Source: Paramacrobiotus metropolitanus
Taxonomy: Eukaryota; Tardigrada; Eutardigrada; Parachela; Macrobiotidae
NCBI RefSeq assembly: GCF_019649055.1
Contig: NW_026570323.1
Location: forward strand, 248,001-312,000
DNA length: 64,000 nucleotides
Direction: 5' to 3'
Shown here in pieces: positions 46,076 to 57,187 of the stretch. A program made the position numbers and the translations under genes. The notes below the pieces were generated by a model, which saw only the letters and a program-made list of their open reading frames with translations, was not told the DNA's origin and did not search any database. Each line of letters begins with the position of its first letter. The stretch's first letter is position 1.

Positions 46076-46499
46076 AAAAGCAGCTATTATAGTACAGATA
46101 AGTAGAAAGCTAGGAACGCCGCCGCGCTCGAACTAAAACTGAAGACAATTCAAATCTGTAGTTAAAAACTCAGACTCTGCTGTTTTTTTCTCCGAAGTTT
46201 TACCTTGCTTCACAATAAATGTACGGTGCATCAAATTATAACGAAAATACACGCATCCAGCTGCAGTAATTTAGACATGTATGGAGTAGGATGACCATCT
46301 AACGTCTAGAGTAAGGTATTTATGTAAATGGTTGAGCGACCTTCCGCATGCCGGATCTCGCTATGTGAAGCTCGAGGTGCCAGCCAGATGTGCAATCTTA
46401 TAAGCAAATGTGACCTTTTAGGATGCTGTCCTTCCGGGGCTCGAATCAGTTCAGCAAACGCATAGTATAATGCTGCATATGTACGTAACACACGTCACC

Positions 46500-47513
46500 A
46501 GATCTGGGCAGCTATAACTTAACTGTACTATGGAATTGGGCCGCTGTTGGCTAGTATTAAAAGACCAAAGCGAAGCTAGAAACAGAATTACTTATAGAGG
46601 TACAAATACGAGTAGTAGTTGCTTTTGTTGACTGTGATATTCGTAATTGGAGTTGAATATTTATAATATGGGACTGATAACTGTAATTTTTGTACTTAAG
46701 AAAACTGTAACTCGCTATCAAAAAAACTTAGCTCAACGGAACTCTCATAAAAATAATTACACTGTCGTGTGCGCTATTGTAGAGCTCAGTATCAAAAGCA
46801 TTTGTTATCGAAAAGAATTCGTTTTTTTCAATGACACCTGCAGATCATATCTGCTCTGTTGAACGCATTACGGCTCTCTAACCGACTATTTCCATCATTC
46901 TGTGATCTGCACAACAGTGTCTTTTTATCGAAAAAACTAATTCATTTTTGTATCCGGCGACCGAAGGTGATAAAATACTTGACTGACAAAAAATTGGAAA
47001 CAAAAGCCGGTAATGTGATAATTGAATAAATGGCCACAGAAATTCCTTTCGCAATGCATGAACGATGGTCATATGCGATCTAAGAAATGCAGTAACTACA
47101 TCTATTATTGTACCGGAAGCAATACAACTGGCATAAATAAACAAAAGCAAGTCTTGTATAGAAACGCCACTTGCGAGCGGAAAGGTAACCTTCGCTTGAT
47201 GTACTAGTACTTACTATAGATATGTATACTCTATCTACCTTCCTCGTTGCTGCAGTTTGTAGCTGACAGGTTGATGCTGGCTAAATGCTCTGCAATTATA
47301 CTGTACGAGTACCGTACACGATTTCTGAACTAGACGTACGCTGCTCTTTCCAGCAGAAGTATTAATACCAGGCTATTGCACTTCATGAATCTGGGATACA
47401 GCTCAATTTTCATTGATACATCGAACGTCGCTGGAAATGCATTGCAAGTTAGTCTACCGACAACTTTCACGTTTCAGTTTATTTGGCTGATGTGTATAAT
47501 TTCCTAACTAGAC
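46500..47513. other. Spacer upstream of BTB gene C
   Basis: A/T-rich. No gene or repeat recognised. Confidence 0.35.
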
Positions 47514-50449
47514 ATGCGGAGATTTCAGCGCGGGGTCCGCGCCTTTAGGCCTAACAACAAGGCGAGAATGTTCCCTCGTTTGGAGTGGCCCACGCCAGCA
47601 CCAGCACCAGCACCGCCAACAAAAAGCGCCAACGAACGGCGAGGCACGCTTCATTTTGTCAAAAATCGCATGGAACGGATGTTAGAGACTGGCGATTCGG
47701 CTGACGTCCAGTTCTCCGTTGGCCGACATTTCGGGCCAGCCAGGATCTTCCACGCGCACAAGTCAGTCGACGTTCTGACGCAAATCGCCCTACATGTGGT
47801 TCAAGAGCCAGAAATACTTCATCCTTGAAATTTTACCAGGTTCGTGCTAAGCAGCGCTAGCGGTGTTTTCTACACCATGTTTTACGGAAGTTTGCCGGAA
47901 AAGTGCGATGGTTCAATCGATATTCCGGATATTCTTCCCGAAGCGTTCGATAACATGTTGAAGTAAGCACAACTTGGTATCTCTTTCGTTTCTCCATTAA
48001 GAACGTACAGTTCAATACACTCTTCCAGCCAAATCTAAATATTTTCTGAAGAATAAGCGAATAATTCTTTATTCAAAGCCAAAATTAGCGCAGTACGTAC
48101 TTAAAGCGCAAATAAATTAGCGCAGTATGTGTCGAGTAACACCAGTTTATGGCGGAAAACCCAGTTTTTTGACAGAAGATGATTTAAGACCGGTTTTGTT
48201 CTGTGCTGTGATAAAAGAGAAAACTAAATATAAAACTGAGACTTTGGTCAGCCGGTGTCTTGGGCTGATGTCTTAAATTTTAAGGCAGAAAATCATGATA
48301 GGTATATTTATGCCGACGCGCGGAATGAAACAATAAACGATGCGTTCCCCACGTTGATGTGCGCTGATAAATACGACTTGCCACGGCTGGCCGACCGCTG
48401 TTTCAACTGCATCCTTCGTGACCTCGCTGATATGAATCGCAATTTTAGCCGTTGCTTGCTGCATTTGGAAGACGTGCGTGCTGCAAAGCTTATGAATGTC
48501 GGAACGATCACTGCTGTCTTTTACCCAAATTTTGTACTGTAGGCGCGATGTGGGCAGTTGGTATTGAAGGTGTCGTGGAAAACTGTCTGCATTATGTGGA
48601 TGTGCATTGTGAGGAGATCATCAAGTCGGAACGGTTCGCTGAGTTACAACCCAAGACGCTGCACATGATTCTGGAGCGCGACACCTTGTTTGCCGAGGAG
48701 AACATCACTTACATGGCCGTTAATAGGTAAGTAACCAATTTAAATTGGCTAATCGTATGATTTGTATCTGTAATAATAATAAATGATGATGCACGTGACC
48801 AGCAGCTAGCCGATACGATAAGTGAATAGGGGTCAAACTTCTAAGTAGCCTATCTTGATTGTTTCTCCCTCTGAGTCCCTCAAATACATCGATTTCTTCC
48901 GCGTGTTGTGCACTTCCCGTTGCATGAGTATGCGTACGTAATGAGCAGGTGTTGCTTGTGGGCATCAATAACAGAAATATTATACTCGTACATATTTATA
49001 AACATCACGAGCGTGCTTGAAATGAATAGATCTGAATTTGCACAGACAGATACGGTTGATTGACAGAATGCCTTTTAATTGTTGTCAGCAAACAATGGGT
49101 TGTTTGTGACTTGTATGTTTTTGGACTTCAAGCAAACGATACGGCCGGATGAATCATGTACAGCGAAGAACTGCATGGATTGTTATTGCGTGAATTAATC
49201 ATGGATCTTTACTTGCTTCCGTACAATGCTTGATGAATTCTGTCTGGTAACTTGTATTACGTGCCTTAAGTAACATACGACAAACTGTTTAAACAAAAAA
49301 TAATGAGATTTAGTACGTAAAGAAACATCACCAATTAAGTTTGAACTAACCATGCGAGTTTGACCGCCTTATTTGCATGAATTGTGCTTAAGCTCAAGAT
49401 CTCGATTTTATATTTTTCTGCCGCCGGAGATATAGCATAAGCTTAGAGACAATAAAGGTCATCCCTGATTGCTACATGCCGTATAAAAGGCACTATGTAC
49501 ATCGCACGTTGAAATTTAAAAAAGTGTCTTTGTGTTTGGAAGGGCATTCATGTGCTACCTCGCAACTCGCACATATTCTGCAGACTGCCAGTACATGTAC
49601 GAGGCGGCAAAGAAATTCCCTTACCAGCAGATTCTGTTGGGTTTAACTATTGCCTATTCTACATAGCCGGTGTAACCAAGAATATGTCAATAACTGAGTG
49701 AATTTTATGTTTAGATGGGCTTCGGCATGCTGCATTCGGAACAATTTGGAACCAACACCGCAGAACCGGAGACAGGCTTTAGGAGAAATCTTCTTCCTTA
49801 TCAGATTTCCTTTGATGACCGTCACACAACTCGCTAACGGTCCCGTGAGTGTAAGCCGCGATGTGGGTTCTAACCTTTGACAACAGTTTTAACTTGGCAT
49901 ATTATCATTCCTTTATATGTTTAGGATTCGTTGCTGCTTCCCGAAGACTTACAGGCCATTCACCTTCATAAGCATGCCACTGAGAAGCCCTCATCGCGTT
50001 TCTCCACGTTGCCCCGACGGTCCCCAGTCATCCGTGTTGGAGATTTGGAGTTCAAGCACGAGGAGGAGGTATTCGTGAATGATCGGCAGTACTGGTGTCC
50101 TTCGGAAGTGATCGGAGTATGTGGGTCGGAAGCCGTCTGTATGGCCTTGAAAGCCGATGGAGACCACGTGGTGAAGCGAGGCACGGAGAATATCATTCGC
50201 GCATCGGATATTTTGACCGCCGATCAGGACATTGGATACGGGATCTGGTGTCAAGATGTACAAGCAAAGTACAGCGGGCTAACAAACGGTTGCCATTTCG
50301 TCACATTCGACGACAATGAAGAAGAGGTGTCATTCCGCGAAATTTTTCTCCAGAACGGACAAGTTGATGCATGGCGAAAGGCCTTTGATGAGAGCGAAAA
50401 AGGGAATAGCATTAAGAAACGTTCTTTGGATGCCGCTGACCTGGCTTAG
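47514..50449 (+). CDS. BTB-BACK protein, BTBD6-like, paralogue C; possible one-base frameshift in exon 4
   Basis: Exons: 47514-47761, 47840-47962, 48302-48473, 48543-48726, 49715-49844, 49925-50449. Exons 2 and 3 match A and B in length (123, 172), but exon 4 is 184 instead of 185. The base is missing right after the acceptor (gcgcgatgtgg versus gcgcttaagtgg in A and gcgctaacgtgg in B). The frame entering exon 4 is therefore wrong for the conserved AVGIEGVVENCLHYVD block. BTB: MERMLETGDSADVQFSVG, SSASGVFYTMFYG, CADKYDLPRLADRCF. BACK: LQPKTLHMILERDTLF, RQALGEIFFLIRFPLMT. C-terminal module: VIRVGDLEFKHEEEVFV, ENIIRASDILTADQ, ending KKRSLDAADLA. The N-terminus has a (PA)n stretch. All other exons look clean, so an error in one base or a recent pseudogene are both possible. 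A polyadenylation signal aataaa is at 50513. Confidence 0.7.
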
Positions 50450-50512
50450 GCCTTAAGCTAGCTTATGCACTACTAACACCGTAATTCGCTTCTTATATTG
50501 TTTAATTCCACG

Positions 50513-50518
50513 AATAAA
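50513..50518 (+). terminator. Probable polyadenylation signal of BTB gene C
   Basis: aataaa, 63 bases after the stop codon at 50447-50449, in a T-rich context. Confidence 0.5.
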
Positions 50519-51532
50519 CGCATGAAACATCGTTTTAGTGTTTATAATTTACAAAATCGTTGCACTTTAATGCTTACCCATTTATAATCAGAACTGTTGC
50601 TGCGGCACTATACCGCACCCTGTATCTGTAAAATGTAAATGCAGTTATTTAAATAGTCTGTCTATTGATAACCGTTTTACTTCAAACACTGTGTGTTAAC
50701 GATTGTGTTAACGATTAAACAAGTTAAATTTCCTCTAGCCTAATTACTAATAATTTAATGCTACAAGAAAGAGCTGCTAACTCATTGCTTTTACATATCA
50801 TATTACTGTTACATTACTGTTACATGTGCGCTTCTGCTGCAGTCAACGACGATAGGCGGAATTCCGTACATTCCGGGTATAATATGCGCTAGTGAATTAC
50901 GAATTTCCTAACAGCCGTACATGAACCATGTCCGAAATTGCACTTTTATCTCCACGAAGAGAAAAACCAATGCGACTGAAAATGCCGGTACTGCATACAT
51001 TAAAACGCGCCGCCGCACTTAGGCGGAGGGTTGCGGGTCTAAGTTGTGGGCGCCGCACGGGGGCGAGACGTCCGGCGTCAAACAGTCCCCGATAAGTTTC
51101 TCCCGCAGGCGGCGGTCTGAACGCTTGCTCACTTTCCGTTCCACTTCTCATTATCTTCGTACCCGCTAGTGACGCTACGGGCTCTCCATTTGTAGGCCAT
51201 AATCAACTCTCTCGTCGTACGAGAACTCGTACGTACGTGAGGGAGGAAATTATCTGCCGTTTGTAAATTGTGAGCCCCATTTTCTTGTTATATCACAAGT
51301 TCTGCAAGCTAATTTGTAAATATACTGTGCATCGAACACGACATGTCTGAAAATTCGATGATACCGTAATTTGGCGGAAGCGCGCGCGCGCCAAATTTTC
51401 TGTTTTCGTCTGTAACTCTGGAAGTTTTGAGTTTCCTCAGTCGGGACCAACATTTTTAGATTCAGGAAGAAAATTTACATATAAAACACTTAAAAGTAGG
51501 TCAGTAGGTCGCGCCCGGTATAATAATAGTAG
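50519..51532. other. Spacer between BTB genes C and D
   Basis: The 51000-51130 part is unusually G/C-rich for the spacer DNA. It contains caggcggcggtctgaacg, which recurs at about 63417. No gene is supported. Confidence 0.4.
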
Positions 51533-54152
51533 GTCGAAAATTCGTCTGCATCGAATGGAGCCGTCAGTCCGCCGCGGCGAGGCACACTTGGAATCGGCGA
51601 GCGAATGAGACGCATGCTGGACAGTGGAGATTTATCCGATGTGCAGTTTAAAGTAGGACGGCACTTCGGGCCAACAAAGATCTTTCGGGCACACAAGTGA
51701 GAAATTCGCAGCATGATTCTCTGTAACTTTGCTGATGCTCCGACAATACTCACTATTTCGGACCTTTGGCCCTTTGGGATGTTTTTACCCATACACGAAA
51801 ATTCTCCATGATTTCACTTGTGTGCATCTTGCCGATATGTTCTGTGTAGCAGCAGCGATGCGTTTTACGCCATGTTCCACGAGAGTACTCCCGAGAAGTG
51901 TAACACGGCCATCGACATTCCCGATATTACTCCCAAAGCCTTCCACAACATGCTAAAGTAAGTCTGCTGCATGCTGTGTGTTGAGTCTGCAGTTCGTCAG
52001 TAGAATCGTCTGCCTACAGGTCATTTTGTACTTTGCAGCTTTATCTATACCGAAAGGATCGATGTGGATTCTGACGATGTTTTCCCGACGATGAAGTGCG
52101 CTGACAAGTACGACTTACCAAGGCTGGCGGTTCTCTGTGTCAACTATATCTTAGCGCTGACACTTGTCTGTGGCATTTTTAAAATGTATGCCTTCTCGAC
52201 AGGTCATCGTCGTGGTGGTTAATTGACGCTTTTTCTGCTGATCTTATTAGGTACTTATGTGGGGGATTGACACCGGAAGTATCGTGGAAAATTGTTTACG
52301 TTTAGTGGATTTTCATCATAGAGCGGTTTTGGAGTCGGAACATTTCATGCGACTCCAGCACAGTACGTTGCGAAGAATTATGGAGCGTGACACCTTCGTT
52401 GTGGATGAGCACATCATCGAGGCAGCGCTGGAAAAGTATGTATGCCTTTTGATCACGTTTGGTAGCTAGCAGTTAAAAGTTATCGAAAGCAAGGAAGCAG
52501 ACTTGTACGTGTTTAACGGGCGTTTGTCAGCGGCAGAAAGGTTTACGGGTTAGTGGTTCACGATCAAAGAAGCCGCGTAAACCTTTCTGCTGAACTGCAT
52601 TAACCTTTCTGCCGGAGCCGTAAACCTTTCTGCCGGCGGCACCTTTGAAGCTTAAACCTTTCTGCCGGATGCGTAAACCTTGTTCATTGGCAGCGTAAAC
52701 CATTCTGCTGGGCCATTATTTTCATTCTATGATTCTATCAAGGACGTTATTATGTGCATTCAGGCACATTAACCTTCCGGATAGCCATCAAACATACGCA
52801 ATCTTATAATAAGACACTTTTGAAGCAGTTTTCAAGCTTGGCTGTTGTTAAGGGAAATGCCCCTGCCTCGTTGGACACAGAATATGCGTCTTTAAAACGC
52901 CGGACTACACTAACAATTTCAGCAGTTTTTTTAAGTGAAAATATGAACCATTTTAAAACGTGTATGCACTTTTTTTATTGAAGGCTCTCACCAATAGAAC
53001 CAAATGATTTTTTATTTAGCGATCAAAGTTTTAATGCGGCGAGCTACTGCCCGGTTTCCGCCTATAATAGCCATACATCATTTCAATACGTGTGTTAAGG
53101 AATGCTCGCCGGGCCAAATTTCAACCCTTGTGTGCAAATAAACAGAACACTGGAACAGCAACAACGTGAGTACGAAATGAATACGGCTTGTCCCTTTCCA
53201 GTGAGGCCGCATTTATTGTCGTTGCACACCTCTCACCTCTTTATGACTCCTTGCGGGCCTTAATGCGCACAATAACGTCTTTGTAACATCACAGAATGGA
53301 AACAATGGCCCCTCAGAAAGGTTTACGCAGTTTGACGGAAAGGTTCGCATCGAAGTTGCCGCCGGCAGAAAGGTTTACGGCTCCGAAAGAAAGGTTAATG
53401 CTTCAATGGTGCCGCCTGCAGAGAGGTTTACGGATCCGGTAGAAAGGTTTGCGCTGTCAATGAAAAAGGTTTACGTATCAATGAAAAAGGTTTACGTATC
53501 AATGAAAAAGGTTTACGTATCAATGAAAAAAGTTTTTTAGCATAAAACCTTTCTGCCGCACCATGTGCCGGCATATTGTTCTTAACCAAGAGACTGCACT
53601 GTCGACAATTTTTTAAACTCCGCGTTTATGTTGACCGTAGACAATTTCGCTTTGCAGTGGGCGGATTTTTTAGAATGTTTTTTCTAATCCAATCTGATTT
53701 GTAAGATTTACTACTTTTCAAGAACGATCTAGTTCTGCCACTGGTTGGAACACCTACGCACAATGGCTCCGAATGGCCATAGTGGTGTCATTGTCTTTTC
53801 AATGGATGCTGCCAACAGTCCGGCAGAAAGGTTTACGCATCCGGCAGAAAGGGTTACCCTTCCGGCAGAAAGGTTTACGCGGCGCCTTTAATCGTAAACC
53901 ATTCTGCCGATGACAGGCGTTTAACACCACTGGTAACTGCTAAGTGTACTCTCTTGTGGCTGCCTCGCTTGTTGATTAAACGGAAGTGAATCCACTTCTT
54001 AAATGTTATGTTGCACAATGTCCAGGTGTGCGGTAGCAGCTTGCGCTCGCAGTAATTTGTTACCTTCACCCACCAACGGACGCCGCGTACTGGGTGATAT
54101 CCTTCTCCTCAAGCGATTCCCGCAGATGACGGACCAGCAATTGGCGGATGGT
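51533..54152 (+). pseudogene. BTB-BACK paralogue D, diverged and incomplete
   Basis: Recognisable exons: about 51533-51696 (ERMRRMLDSGDLSDVQFKVG), 51850-51957 (SSDAFYAMFHES, IDIPDITPKAFHNML), 52039 to about 52166 (CADKYDLPRLAVLCV), 52251-52435 (VLMWGIDTGSIVENCLRLVD, RIMERDTF; 185 bases as in A and B) and 54026-54152 (RRVLGDILLLKRFPQMT). Exon 1 has no upstream Met in frame; the first Met (51605) lies inside the BTB start. Exon 2 has lost the conserved F-V-L and exon 3 ends early. Intron 4 has been expanded to 1.6 kb by a foldback repeat. The C-terminal module of A-C is not found; only a weak DPGLRLPKSL resemblance lies near 54419. It is oldest or most relaxed of the four copies. Confidence 0.6.
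52512..53930. mobile_element. Foldback repeat built from ggcagaaaggtttacg, inside intron 4 of BTB gene D
   Basis: The motif cggcagaaaggtttacg and its complement cgtaaacctttctgccg occur more than 15 times in three blocks: 52535-52720 (mostly complement), 53310-53565 (mostly forward, then complement) and 53818-53910. The outer ends also match as inverted repeats: left gtttaacgggcgtttgtcag, and right ctgccgatgacaggcgttta read on the other strand. A 21-bp tandem (tcaatgaaaaaggtttacgta) is repeated about 3.5 times at 53457-53530. The 52740-53300 centre has no recognisable gene. Confidence 0.8.
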
Positions 54153-54419
54153 GTAGCTGGTCTAAGTCAGATTAATGGACTGCATATCAGCACGTGATTA
54201 TGCATTTTATATGTGCATCGCGTAGGAGCTAAAAGCAGGCTGCGGAAGGCAACGTGAAGGATCTCGAGCCCGCAGTACCACACCCTGATATAATCGGTAA
54301 TCCGGTTTGTTGACGCGCATCCGAATCGAGGGGTCGGAGGAATCGTAACTGAATCTTCACGCAGGTAAAGCTCGACGATTTTTCATAATTCCGGATTGAA
54401 GACAATTAGGTAATTTTCA

Positions 54420-55444
54420 GATCCAGGGCTCCGTCTCCCGAAATCGCTGTTCATGGAGGCGTCAAGCGCGTGTGCCAATCTGCACATGGCTTCGATGATT
54501 TGGACGACGCCGATACAGAGCAGAAGCGGCGGGAGCAGTACAGAGGCAAACGAAAAGGAGCGGTGTCGGATGACTGCGATGAAGATCCTACGTACGGTGA
54601 AGACGGGGGTCCGTCGGCATCCGGATTGTCTTCAGAAGCTTCGTCTAATAATGACAGGACAACCAGGAAACGAGTTAACAACCGTCGCCGGAAAACTATC
54701 AACAAAACTTCGTACAATACTGGATTATTGAGGTTAAAAATTTTGAATAATTTGTCAGATAACTTTCCAAGAGAATTTATGTATCATATTATTATACGCT
54801 CTGTTCTTCGTTTACTAAATTTCAGGACGTCTTCGCTGAAAGCTGCAATCCCAAACCGGCATTCTCGCGCAGCTGCCGATGGCCCAGGCCAACGAAAGCC
54901 GCAGTGCCGTATACTGTCGACAAAGCTACTGACGCTGGTCAACCCGGCACAACTTCGAATGAAATTGCTGACTTTGAAATCAAAGCAGATGAACTAAACC
55001 AACAGCATCTTCGCTCGGAGGTTATCGAAATCGGAGAAACGAAGAGACTTCCCACGCAGCACGTGGAAACGATTCTCATCATACCACCGCCAAAGTTCTT
55101 ACGCATAGTTCGAATTACTCGCCATTAATTCCGAACTACGCTGGGAAGTCCCGGCATTTATCGCGCTGCAAGAATCCGCGGAGACGTTTATGGTTAAGGT
55201 GTTCTCGGACAGTATGGTTGCCTCTGATTACGCCGAAAGCGTCCCTGTTATGGACAGAGATTCTACCCTGGTTGCGAAGTTGACGGAATTATATCGCATT
55301 CCAGAGCCGTCGGCAGTCCGCTGTCCTCCGCGTATGCGGGAAATAGCTTCGGCATCTCGTCTGAAACCCCGCGGATCGGTGCATGCCGCATGCTTCACAT
55401 CCGCTTCTGTTGCGTCAGCTTCCCCTGTACCTTCTCCGCTATGA
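54420..55444 (+). pseudogene. Histone H3-like gene, copy 3, frameshifted in the fold
   Basis: The exon beginning at 54826 (acceptor ttcag) reads YTVDKATDAGQPGTTSNEI, then ILIIPPPKFLRIVRIT (alphaN/alpha1), and stops at about 55127. One frame over from about 55129 it continues INSELRWEVPAFIALQESAE, TFMVKVFSDSM (alpha2), and VPVMDRDSTLVAKL at the position of H3 loop 2/alpha3 (VTIMPKDIQLARRI), then a Ser/Pro tail. Compared with 41905-42492, about three bases plus a frame change are missing in loop 1. Upstream, 54443-54720 encodes an acidic/basic low-complexity stretch (TEQKRREQYRGKRKG, RKRVNNRRRKT) that could be a first exon, but no clean donor joins it. This copy keeps helix 3, which the 41905 copy lacks, but has lost the reading frame. 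Confidence 0.55.
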
Positions 55445-56179
55445 GTCCAGAGCTTTATAGTTTAAAGATCAAAGATGTATCAGCGGTCAACAACGACAAT
55501 TCGCGGTTATAAATTCAACGCTGTCGTTCCAGCCAACGCCCGACGCCAACGTTCCGACGTTCCGAGACTTTTTTACGCAGACTAGGATGCTGTTATTTGT
55601 GCACGGGAAATTTGAGGGAATGTATCAAAGATTCTTAAGCATTTTGTATTCGTTGTGGATAGCCATGGTAAAAATGATTTATGTCATATGTAACAGCTTT
55701 GTTATTACTATGGCTTAATGCGTCGTAGAACTACAACGTTTCCGTTATTACTGTCGGTGATGCTCAACAGAAATAACAGTTATTGAGTACTAACTGGCGT
55801 GCTGTTAAGATTGTTCGGCATGTGGTGTTCGTCTGCCGGGATGACACCAACATACAGTAATACTGATTATAGAAAGACAGATTACAGAATAATAATGATA
55901 AATTGAAGTCCAGATAAAGAACAGGACCAATAAACATCTTTTCTTGAATTTGGAAACTGATGTAATGGCATAATTAGAAAGATCACAAGTCAGTTATTAC
56001 AGAGTGTCACGAAAGCATCTGTACGAATAACCGGCATTGAAAAGACAAATACTCTTGAAAAAGGGAAACGATTTCATCGCCTTAATGGATAAAGGTACTA
56101 GACAGGTTAGGTTTACAGATTAACTTCTCGTAGTACACCTCAACAGATAACATTCGAAATGCAACAACTACTAACATAT
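55445..56179. other. Spacer before the LINE-containing segment
   Basis: A/T-rich. No gene or repeat recognised. Confidence 0.35.
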
Positions 56180-56332
56180 TTATGGGACACAAATATAAAT
56201 ATGCAAACCAAGAAAAGCACTTTTGTTCACGTCACAGGCAAAACGGAACCAGCCAATAAACCGTTGCCCATCTTCGTTGCGTAATTTATGCGCACTTTCT
56301 AGCTTTGTGTTCCTTTTTCAAAACTGCATTTT

Positions 56333-57180
56333 ACTTTACAGTGGTGGTGGCATTCTGAACTATATACCTTCCCATATTCCACATTCGGTTATTGATATTT
56401 GCTCGGATAATACTGATGTCGAAAGCCTTTGGGTACACCTTCGTTTTGGAAAAAGAAAAGTCCTCCTGGGGACCGTATACAGAGCTCCTGACACCAATGC
56501 ATACAACACGGAGTGCCTTTTCGACCATATCCGTGATGTTCTCTGTAAGTTCCCTGACAGCGACTACGTGATTACAGGGGATTTGAACATTAGCGCCAGT
56601 AACGCCAGTTCGCCGTTCCATCGCCGTTATAATGAGTTGTGCAGCGAATTCGACCTGCAGGATATGGTAATCGGAGACACTCGGGTGTGTAAACGTCGGA
56701 AAAAGTCCGAAAATATTTCCTTTTTCACCAGCTCCAAAATCGATGTCCTGTTATGCCATCCGCCCGCTAATTACACCAAATGCAACGCAGAAGACATCGA
56801 CATATCAGACCACCGCATATGCCAAACAACCGCGTCTTATAAATATCTTGTCCCCCGCCACAGGACTGTCTCGTATCGTTTATGGAAACATACGAAAGAA
56901 GAAGATTTTGCGGCGAAGTTGAAATGTTTCACGATGCGAGACGAATTCCAAGATGAAAGCGCCGACGTAAATTCACAAGTGAGCAGTTTTGTGCAAGGTG
57001 TTTCGAAGTTAATTGATGACTGCTACCCTGTCCGTACGAAGCGAGTCAGACAAAAAGAAGCCCCATGGATTACCGGAGAAATTCGCGTCCTTATTAAAAG
57101 AAAAACGAAATTTACCGCCGCAGATGTGAAGCAAAAAATACTCAAGATTATGATGTTCTCCACAGAGAATTCTGCTCCAC
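56333..57180 (+). pseudogene. Endonuclease domain of the LINE
   Basis: In frame from SGGGILNYI the sequence reads VLLGTVYRAPDTN, YVITGDLNI (catalytic Asp/Asn), SKIDVLLC and ISDHRI (the SDH catalytic motif). These are hallmark blocks of the AP-like endonuclease that nicks target DNA for target-primed reverse transcription. The first catalytic blocks (N-W-N, E-T-W) are absent, in line with 5' truncation. The frame is lost near 57160. Confidence 0.8.
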
Positions 57181-57187
57181 ACGCAGC

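Larger units (their letters stand above)
43700..46480. repeat. Segmental duplication, copy 2
   Basis: Counterpart of 40080-43270, in the same orientation. It carries thyroglobulin-like copy 2 and a decayed H3-like copy. The hairpin at 42636-42738 has no counterpart here, which suggests it was inserted after duplication or lost from this copy. Confidence 0.75.
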
